From Opitutus sp. (lineage in GTDB: Bacteria > Verrucomicrobiota > Verrucomicrobiia > Opitutales > Opitutaceae): 64,000 nucleotides of DNA. This document shows positions 58,801-64,000 of the stretch, one piece after another; within the stretch, counting starts at the first letter, position 1; each line of letters opens with the position of its first letter. The notes under the pieces were generated by a model that was not told the origin of the DNA, searched no databases, and saw nothing but the letters and a program-made list of their open reading frames with translations. The DNA is taken from contig SIBG01000003.1 in assembly GCA_009695305.1 (NCBI GenBank), positions 28,842 to 92,841 of the forward strand, read 5' to 3'. The position numbers and the translations under genes are program-made.

Positions 58801-59435
58801 CCGGCATGGAGCACGAGGGCGCCGGCGCTGAAGACCTGCGTGAGGGCCAGCGCCAGAATGGCCGGCATGAAGGTTTGCGTGGCCTTCAGGCCGGTGATGC
58901 TCGCCGTCCACGCGACGATGTGCTCCGCCCCGAAGCGCATCATGTCCGACACATGCATGAAGTAATAATAGCTCGAGTAGTCGCGACCCGCGAGTTCGGG
59001 CATCGTCGGCAAATCGAAGAAACCGCGGCTGGCGAAGCGCTCGGCGGCGAGGCAGTAGTTCGCCATGTCGTCGTTGCCGTAGCTGATCCAGTTGAACCCG
59101 GATTCGAGGGCCGGCCAGCCGGTCCAGACCAGTGAACAGAGCGCGGTCAGAAAAAACGGGGTGAGCGCGCGCCACGGCGTGCGGGGCCGCCACCGGAGCA
59201 ACCCGCCGGTGGCGGCGACGGCGAGGACGAGGGTCAGCGGTCCGGCGAACCGGGCGATGGGCCAACCAGCTTGGTTGCACGCCATCAGTGCCAGCAACAA
59301 CGTGGCCAGCCCGAGGCCGGGGGCGAGCAGCCACGAACGCAGCACCCCGAGGCGCGGGTGCCCGAGGACCAGGACGGCGCGTCCCACCAAGGTCCAGAAG
59401 GCGAAAACGGAAAGTGAGAACGCGAGCGCGAGCAT
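55836..59435 (-). CDS. Large polytopic membrane protein, GT-C-like, with duplicated C-terminal domain
   Basis: About 1199 residues. The N-terminal half has a dozen or so spans; the first extracytoplasmic loop holds SYGNDDMANYCLAAERF, acidic residues placed as in GT-C enzymes, and SSYYYFMHVSDM. The second half is soluble and extracytoplasmic. It ends with two adjoining copies of a 123-residue module (944-1066 and 1077-1199), each opening with a WDYT/WDFT start and carrying PRELTLRLEYPNWGGA. By eye about 70% of positions match without a gap, a recent duplication. The ATG at 59435 is used; GTG at 59456 is an alternative. Likely a sugar or polymer transferase with glycan-binding tail modules. Confidence 0.7.
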   Translation of the reverse strand: MLALAFSLSVFAFWTLVGRAVLVLGHPRLGVLRSWLLAPGLGLATLLLALMACNQAGWPIARFAGPLTLVLAVAATGGLLRWRPRTPWRALTPFFLTALCSLVWTGWPALESGFNWISYGNDDMANYCLAAERFASRGFFDLPTMPELAGRDYSSYYYFMHVSDMMRFGAEHIVAWTASITGLKATQTFMPAILALALTQVFSAGALVLHAGRWRRHALVTMGLLAVSPLFMLGTLYQLIAQVGGMALLLVTVALLTRSWVTDRRKTLIRYAVLTSLACSALCIYYPEATPFAALAYGGFVVGWMLRNRALPVGHVALTAYTLAGIVLLLRFNLISYVSVFVMQFTSAMQVSNLLLSLFPYFMLPTGFANIFGWMPIARDFAEPIVSLSIATGMLLMLAVLARAARDALRLAPAAILLLVEFVLAVRLFFAGNDFGLYKLAMFMQPVLAAGLAAWVLWLPRPRWSAPGAVLLFALAAAPTALIYTLASRGVGSGGLTELRFASKLGLSIPIPAPPTAQLTGAVENVVAAKFAAAELRGRPLALVSRDYFYPSTRTDYVHPSRSIQLHPHYADMAQAQPLIDQRNRDHVTLGMLWKTEFSQPRVDHPTDYFVFLDRRLSLFNKFGHDPDAPVRQVFRVEPAAAVRNQLVFVHSGMGNHYYLGNRTRISFFQQESDIYSPGHDFNGLGRFMLLRVEHPSEKIYLRLAATRSMVAGYTAWKPAALVHAAEDRSLGLIGHGAFNLFVGPLVPRMFEGAAYVAIDFVDSPRVVLDYRSGLKNLYNRDVPLDYRRLIGWARDISALTEQEFSQLRRPRSISKFPTDLADASTLEFIGAYEDGWLSPAARFVLDGAQPGELVRLQGVVPLIPGTPLGTGQIHVTINGGQSFDLSAATGDFDWLLPVANPAATTTVELRFNVSAPLPGRDRRPAGAKLQLLGLVPVPEHGHWDYTQTGATRLASPGVDQDGWMARTAALVLPAARTPRELTLRLEYPNWGGAHATVLHTQLDAAAPTDQPLAPGQYLTLRLRVPPSTAPVNLRLETDGDFPLPAPDPRRRACRLLQVELAPEPPADAARPAEDQWDFTRSGSPRLGSPGVDEDGWMMRSAALVLPPASLPRELTLRLEYPNWGGAKATTLHAQLGDAARLDQALVPGQYVTVRLRVPASTTPLTLRLKTDSDFPLPAPDTRRRAGRLLQVRFTPAPP
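55839..56606 (-). repeat. Tandem in-frame duplication, two 369-bp copies
   Basis: The copies occupy 55839-56207 and 56238-56606, separated by a 30-base linker, a period of 133 codons. The encoded modules align without gaps. It lies wholly inside the membrane-protein gene at its 3' end. Confidence 0.75.
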
Positions 59436-59574
59436 GAAGGGGTTTGACGCTCGCACGATTTCGGCGCGCGCGACGAGATTGTTTTTTACCGAATCCGGCG
59501 CGGCCCCGATTTCCGCGGGCGGTGGAGAAACGTCCGCCCGGTTGCAGCGACCCGGCAACGGCGCGGTGCCCGGC

Positions 59575-60612
59575 TCAACTCGCGGCGCGGACGAAGGCCG
59601 CGCACGCGGCTTCGGCGCGCTCCGCCGGAAGTGCGCCGGGGGTGGCCGGCGCGGCCGAGGCGAGCGCGCGGTCCACCGCGGCCTCGTCGGCGTCGGGCGC
59701 GAGGAGCGCGCAGTCAAGTTCGCGCGCGGCGGCGCGGAGTTTTTCGTTGGTGGCGATCACGATCACTTTCGAGCGGGACCACGCGCCGGCGAGCGCGGCG
59801 TGGTAGCGGGAGGTGACGAGCCATTCGCCGCTGGGCCAGTGGGCGAGGACGCGGTCGAGCGGGGCGCCGGGCAACTCGGGCGAGCGCAGCGGCCAAGAGG
59901 TTTTCTCCGCCGCCGGGAGCGCGGCGTGGAGCGCGCGCTCGGCGCCGGGTAGGTCGCGCGACTCCTGGGCGAGCCAGAGGCGTTCGGTGGCGCGATGCGC
60001 GCGCGCGCGGTGGAGGAAGGCAGTCTGGCCAGGCCAGGTGCCATAGTCGAAGTTGGCGACGAGCGTGAGCCGGCCGGCCGCGGCCGGGGGCGGCGGTGTG
60101 TCGCGGAAAAAGAGATGCGCGAGATCGGCGGCGGGCTCCACCATGGGTGGTGGCGCCGGGAGCGCGGCGAGCCACTCGGCTGAGGCGGCATCGCGGGTCC
60201 AGATCCCGGCGGCCTGCGCGCAGAGGCGGCGGATGTCGGGGACGTTGAGCTCGGCGGCGGACTGCACGCCCACGCCGAGGAAGAACATGGGTTTGCCGGC
60301 GCGGGCGCACGCGGCGGCATCGGCGACGAGGTGATCGACGAACCAACGCGACAGGGCGCTTTGGAACGGCGAGCCGCCGAGGCCGAGCCAGACATCGCAG
60401 GCGGCGATGCATTGTTCCCGGATGGGCAGTTCAGCGGGCCGCCACTCGACGGCGGGGAAGCGGCGGCGGAGCGGTTCGAGCGCGAACGGCACGCAGCACG
60501 TCAGGCTGGCGCGCGGGGCGAGCGGGCGCAGGGCGGCGAGGAAGCCGGCGAGCATGAAGTCATCGCCGAGATTGCCCGCGCCATAAAAGTGATGGCCGAG
60601 GTGGATGCGCAC
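59575..60612 (-). CDS. Polysaccharide pyruvyltransferase-family protein
   Basis: A 345-residue GT-B-like protein of the PF04230 family. It begins with IHLGHHFYGAGNLGDDFML, whose GNLGDD turn is the family's typical N-terminal motif, has GLGGSPFQSALSRW and FFLGVGVQ in the N-terminal half, and WLVTSRYHAALAGAWSRSKV in the C-terminal half, whose His in SRYHA is conserved. Members add ketal-pyruvate to sugars or act as glycosyltransferases on colanic-acid-like polymers. The stop lies 139 bases before the next gene's ATG, a gap in which I find no gene. Confidence 0.85.
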   Translation of the reverse strand: MRIHLGHHFYGAGNLGDDFMLAGFLAALRPLAPRASLTCCVPFALEPLRRRFPAVEWRPAELPIREQCIAACDVWLGLGGSPFQSALSRWFVDHLVADAAACARAGKPMFFLGVGVQSAAELNVPDIRRLCAQAAGIWTRDAASAEWLAALPAPPPMVEPAADLAHLFFRDTPPPPAAAGRLTLVANFDYGTWPGQTAFLHRARAHRATERLWLAQESRDLPGAERALHAALPAAEKTSWPLRSPELPGAPLDRVLAHWPSGEWLVTSRYHAALAGAWSRSKVIVIATNEKLRAAARELDCALLAPDADEAAVDRALASAAPATPGALPAERAEAACAAFVRAAS

Positions 60613-60637
60613 GCCCAGCCGTTTGCCGCGGGTAAAA

Positions 60638-62614
60638 CTAGAATGCGAGCACGACTTTCACATGGCCGCGGCTGCGCTCCGTGGCCGGGGTCGGCAAACG
60701 GGTGATTTGCCAGCCGTAGTCAAAGCTCACGTTCAGATTTGGCCCAAAGTTCGAGCGGAGTCCCACGCCGGTGCTGGCGAGCGGCCGAAAGGCGACATCG
60801 GAGGGAAAGCGATGTTTGTAGTCCACCGAGGCGGCGTCGTAGAAAAAGAGGAAACGCGTCTCCAGCGGGGGCCGGTTTTTCGGCAGGAAGTGCAGGGTTT
60901 GCTTCCATAGCGGCGCCTTGAGGTCGTTGCTAAACACGAAGCCTTGGTCGCCGGCAAAAACGCGCTCGTCGAAACCGCGGACGGTGCTGGAGCCACCGAT
61001 GCTCAGCTGTTCGCTACTAAGCAGGTTTTGCGTGGAGATTTGGACATAGCTGCGAGAATGAAACTCCCAGCCGCGATCAAGGGCCTGCAGGCGTTGGAGC
61101 GAGAGCAGGGCGTAGGCATACCGGGCGGTGCTCCCGAACCGCGCGTTTTGGAAAGCGTCGTCCCGGTTCCGGGAGTTGATCCGGCCGGGGCTGAAGGAGG
61201 CGTTGCCGCCCAAGACCCAGGCGCCATGGGCATCGCGCCACACGACGGAAAAACCGGTGGAAAACTGAAAGATGTCGGACTTGGTGTTCCGCTTGAAGAT
61301 GCCGCCGCCATATTCCAAATCGTTGTTGGAATCCTTGAAATCGAAGGCCGCGAAAACCTCGGCCGGATTATTGCCACCCCGCAGCGGTGCCGTATAGCGC
61401 AGGTTGGCTCCGAGATTTTCGCCCTTTTGCTCGAACGCCCCGCCGAAGAAACTCGTCGCGACTTTTGAGTAGGAGGTGCTGAGCTGTAAATAGTGACGCC
61501 AAGGCAGCGGCACGCGGTAAGACAGACTATGCGCCTGGAGGCCGTGCGAATGCTCCGTGGTGAGGAATTGGTAGGAAATCTCGTGATCCAGGCCCCACAG
61601 GTTGGCGAATTGCAGGGACTCCGTCAGGTGATGTTCGCCGATGATCTCATTGCCGGTGTCATCGAACGAAGCGGTGAACCGGAGCGGAATGCGCTCCCTT
61701 ACCCCAACAACCAGGGTGGCCTGGCCGGGCTGCTGGTCGGCGGTATTGAGCAGGACCTGAATGCGACGGAAGGGGTTGGTGTTGGCCCAATTCACCGCAT
61801 CATCGAGGCGCGAAAGGCTGATTTCGTCACCCGGCTTGATGCCGAGTTTCTGCGCCAGGAGTTTATTGCTGAACCAGCGGTTACCCTTGATCTCGAGTTG
61901 ATTATATCGGCTTAACACCACCGCAAAACGCAAAACCCCAGCCGCGATGTCCTGGGGCGATCGCGCCTCGGGAGCAAAGGGCATGAGGATGTTGAGAATG
62001 CGGTCGTGTTTGATGCCATATTGCTTGATCGCTCCGGCGACTTCGTTGACGAGTTCCAAACTGAATGGCTTGCCCATGAAGGGCGCGACCACCGCGGGAA
62101 AATCAGCCGCGCTGAGCACCGCGACGTCTTGAACCACGACCGGGGAGTCGCCGCCACTCGCGATCGGCAGCGCCGTTACTTTCGGTTCCTTGTCAGCAAT
62201 CAGCAGTTTTTTTAGCAGCGGGACCTCCGCGGTGGCCGGAGACACCACGACGAAACGCAGTTCCCCCGCTTGGACGGACTCGGCCTGTTCCGGCGCCGCA
62301 ATACTGACAATTCGGTCGTGCGCTTTCGCATAGGCAATAATCACCCCGGCGATTTCATTGACCAACTCGATGCTGAATGGCCGGCCCACGAACGGCGCAA
62401 TCACGGCGGGAAAATCGGACGCGCTGAGCGCCGCAACATCTTGAACAACGACATGAGTGTTGCCGCCGCTGCCAATCGGCAGGGTCTTAATCTTCGCCTC
62501 GGAATCAGCGATCAGCAGTTTTTTCAGCATGATGGCATCGGCCGCGAAAGCCACGGAAGATGCCGCGCAGGTCAGCAACGCGAAAGAAAGCAGGGTGAAT
62601 CGACGGAAAATCAT
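60638..62614 (-). CDS. TpsB-type outer-membrane transporter with an extra POTRA domain
   Basis: A 658-residue protein of the ShlB/FhaC/HecB family. A signal peptide (about 1-25) is followed by two very similar ~100-residue segments, 30-125 and 134-233, each with a FPAV(I/V)APF(V/M)G(R/K)PFS core, which match the first POTRA domain of TpsB proteins. A third, different POTRA (about 238-306, NQLEIKGNRWFSNKLLAQKL) leads into a 16-strand-type barrel that ends in the aromatic-terminated VKVVLAF. Normal TpsB proteins have two POTRA domains, so the first has been duplicated. It secretes its TpsA partner across the outer membrane; the probable partner is the divergent gene at 63293. Confidence 0.88.
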   Translation of the reverse strand: MIFRRFTLLSFALLTCAASSVAFAADAIMLKKLLIADSEAKIKTLPIGSGGNTHVVVQDVAALSASDFPAVIAPFVGRPFSIELVNEIAGVIIAYAKAHDRIVSIAAPEQAESVQAGELRFVVVSPATAEVPLLKKLLIADKEPKVTALPIASGGDSPVVVQDVAVLSAADFPAVVAPFMGKPFSLELVNEVAGAIKQYGIKHDRILNILMPFAPEARSPQDIAAGVLRFAVVLSRYNQLEIKGNRWFSNKLLAQKLGIKPGDEISLSRLDDAVNWANTNPFRRIQVLLNTADQQPGQATLVVGVRERIPLRFTASFDDTGNEIIGEHHLTESLQFANLWGLDHEISYQFLTTEHSHGLQAHSLSYRVPLPWRHYLQLSTSYSKVATSFFGGAFEQKGENLGANLRYTAPLRGGNNPAEVFAAFDFKDSNNDLEYGGGIFKRNTKSDIFQFSTGFSVVWRDAHGAWVLGGNASFSPGRINSRNRDDAFQNARFGSTARYAYALLSLQRLQALDRGWEFHSRSYVQISTQNLLSSEQLSIGGSSTVRGFDERVFAGDQGFVFSNDLKAPLWKQTLHFLPKNRPPLETRFLFFYDAASVDYKHRFPSDVAFRPLASTGVGLRSNFGPNLNVSFDYGWQITRLPTPATERSRGHVKVVLAF

Positions 62615-63292
62615 TGGTTATGATGGGCCAGAGGGCGGAATCTGACCGAGTTCGGGTAGAGTTGTTCAATACGATATTTTTGTTCGGGAGCGGATGGCAA
62701 GACTGCCATAGGAATTTGTCGGGATGGGTTATGCCAATCGCCCGTGAGATTTGGACTGTGAGGTAGGGCGCGACCGCTGGGCGCGCCGAACGTCTCCCCT
62801 GCGCTCGAGCCACGGCGCGCCCAGCGGTCGCGCCCTACCTGTCAAATCACGCCCGAAAGTCTAAATCGTGAGGGACGCCAATATTAATGCACGGGTGATC
62901 GCGACCTGGAGGCCGAGCGTGTCGCCCTCTTCAACTCCAACGAATTGGTGAAGAGTTCAGTCTCAGCACCCGCGTTCGGGTAAAATTCCCCCACTTCTCG
63001 ACTTATTAACTCACACATTAATTCCGTTAAACATTGTAGCATAGTTAGAAATGACTATTATGCATCGCTGGCCCGCCATCTGCTAAAGTCACCGACGCTA
63101 GTTTTTGTCCCAATCAAGCAATCAACCAATGCCGGCACCATCACTTGAAATTGTTTCCCGACCCGGACTTACCCCGGGAGCCGAACCAGTTTCTTTCGTT
63201 AAAATTGTGCTTGCCAAGCTTCAGCGCATTTCACTTTCTGCGTCTCTGTAATGGCGTAAAGTAGTATTCAGTCAACAACCCTAGTCTTATCC
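62615..63292. other. 678-bp divergent intergenic region between tpsB and tpsA
   Basis: No gene seen. The left part has the large GGTAGGGC inverted repeat (62761-62840). The right part (about 62990-63070) is AT-rich for this genome, with TTATTAACTCACACATTAAT and GCATAGTTAGAAATGACTAT, and probably holds the promoters of the two divergent genes. I could not fix a -10/-35 pair or a Shine-Dalgarno before the ATG at 63293. Confidence 0.6.
62761..62840. repeat. 80-bp inverted repeat with perfect 28-bp arms
   Basis: The left arm (62761-62788, beginning AGGTAGGGCG) and right arm (62813-62840) are exact reverse complements with a 24-base loop. The ends repeat the GGTAGGGC octamer of the elements at 8.1 and 43.0 kb. 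It lies about 150 bases before tpsB and could stop transcripts from either side or be a mobile unit. Confidence 0.8.
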
Positions 63293-64000
63293 ATGAACAA
63301 CAAAACGAACCGCAACTTCTCTCTTAGAAAGTTGCTCCTCACTGCACTCATCGCGGGCCCTCTGGCGACGTTGCCCGCTCCGCTCTGGGCTCTGCCCAGC
63401 GTCTTGGCAGCCAATCTCACCACCACCTCCGGCGTCACTGCCGTGGCGGTAAGCACCACTGCCATCAACGTCACTGCGACGGCTGAGAAGCAAGTGCTGA
63501 CGTGGGTCGATTTCGGTGGCGGCGCCAGCACGATTCTTGCGGCCGATACCATCAACTACTTCCTGCCCTCGGCCAGTTCATCGATCCTCAACGTAACCAC
63601 GGGCGCGACGACGACGACCATCGCCGGCACGATCGCCTCGAACGGTAACGTCTACGTTTTGAACCCGAACGGCATCGTGCTCAGTGCGACCGCGGTGATC
63701 AACACCGGTGGCTTTTACGCCAGCACCATCAACGAGCCGCTCGCTGCTGCCGGTTTCGGCCTGAACGGCACCTTGAGCTATGTCGGACCCAGCACCAACG
63801 GTGTCACGGTTAACGGCGCGACCTTCCAATCGGTCGGCACGGGCAACAATGTCACTCTCTACGGTAAAAACGTCGATGTGAACTCCGCCACCGTCTATGG
63901 TAACCTCTCGGTCAATTCCCAAGGCGGCACGGCTGGCACGGGTGACGTGACCTTCGCTGGCGCTTCGCTTTCGAATCCCGGTGCGGTTACGATCAACAAG
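63293..64000 (+). CDS. TpsA-like filamentous-haemagglutinin-type surface protein, 5' part
   Basis: The frame from the ATG at 63293 runs open to the window edge; 236 residues are seen. A long signal peptide (about 1-33, ending PLWA) with a basic N-terminus is followed by a TPS secretion domain: AEKQVLTWVDFGGGAST, NYFLPSASSSILNVTTG, TTIAGTIASNGNVYVLNPNG and, later, GNNVTLYGKNVDV. The NPNG(I/V) motif and the beta-helix-type repeats are diagnostic of filamentous-haemagglutinin N-terminal domains. Its residue usage (many T, S, N, A) fits a beta-helical surface protein. It is divergent from tpsB, not downstream of it as is usual. It may be very long; size and adhesive role cannot be told from here. 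Confidence 0.88.
   Translation, partial: MNNKTNRNFSLRKLLLTALIAGPLATLPAPLWALPSVLAANLTTTSGVTAVAVSTTAINVTATAEKQVLTWVDFGGGASTILAADTINYFLPSASSSILNVTTGATTTTIAGTIASNGNVYVLNPNGIVLSATAVINTGGFYASTINEPLAAAGFGLNGTLSYVGPSTNGVTVNGATFQSVGTGNNVTLYGKNVDVNSATVYGNLSVNSQGGTAGTGDVTFAGASLSNPGAVTINK

Noticed and set aside
56790..59135. 781-codon open frame on the plus strand
   Set aside because: Antisense to the membrane-protein gene; full of RRR, GEE and HRE runs typical of shadows.
62985..63292. A c-di-GMP (GEMM) riboswitch before the TpsA gene
   Set aside because: The AT-rich leader lacks the conserved GEMM core; only promoter-like composition and weak dyads are seen.
1..64000. tRNA, rRNA, CRISPR, phage or transposase genes
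   Set aside because: I looked through the gaps on both strands and found none; gaps are nearly all under 260 bases and hold only palindromes or nothing.

Overview
The window looks like the chromosome of a GC-rich Verrucomicrobiota bacterium, most likely Opitutaceae. This rests on the mix of SusD-less TonB-dependent receptors, a LacI regulator, exported sialidase-fold and sulfatase proteins, very large membrane glycosyltransferases, and short intergenic palindromes with GGTAGGGC ends. I made the assignment from gene content only; no database was searched. Coding density is very high. Almost all genes lie on the minus strand; the exceptions are a small gtrA at 42.6 kb and the TpsA-like gene entering at 63.3 kb. 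I see no tRNA, rRNA, CRISPR array or transposase.

Layout. (a) 0-17.4 kb: surface-glycan genes, read from right to left. They are a GmhA-like isomerase, GmhB phosphatase and transaldolase, then a terminator, a 1327-residue four-part glycosyltransferase, two methyltransferases, several polytopic GT-C-like or YfhO-like proteins, a GT2 and a CDP-paratose-epimerase-like protein. At the left edge are an exported protein and the start of a second exported protein. (b) 17.5-39.1 kb: a catabolic island. It has three TonB-dependent receptors, a VCBS/FG-GAP protein, an alpha/beta-hydrolase-sulfatase fusion, three sialidase-superfamily propellers, an exported FAD oxidoreductase, a DapA/NanA-family aldolase, an MFS transporter and a LacI regulator. 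The nine genes from 35458 down to 20853 form a tight run with overlaps or short gaps, and the run ends in a terminator. (c) 39.2-60.6 kb: more glycan genes, including HddC-like nucleotidyltransferase, HddA-like heptose kinase, Gfo/Idh oxidoreductase, GtrA, SDR, epimerase, a GT2-methyltransferase fusion, duplicated GT-C proteins beside a GtrB-like GT2, a GT9-coiled-coil-GT2 fusion, a 1199-residue membrane protein and a pyruvyltransferase-family protein. (d) 60.6-64 kb: a divergent two-partner secretion pair, TpsB (minus) and TpsA (plus, cut by the window edge).

How the parts fit. The gmhA-like, gmhB, hddA-like and hddC-like genes together would supply GDP-D-glycero-alpha-D-manno-heptose, and the transaldolase could supply sedoheptulose 7-phosphate to the first step. 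The heptose genes are split by the catabolic island, which suggests the island was inserted into an older glycan locus. The DPM/GtrB-like GT2 enzymes next to polytopic GT-C proteins suggest lipid-linked sugar donors used outside the inner membrane. The catabolic operon reads as: import through an outer-membrane receptor, desulfation or de-esterification and glycan trimming in the periplasm or outside, uptake by MFS, and cleavage of a 2-keto-3-deoxy-type sugar acid in the cytoplasm. Its substrate cannot be read from the sequence.
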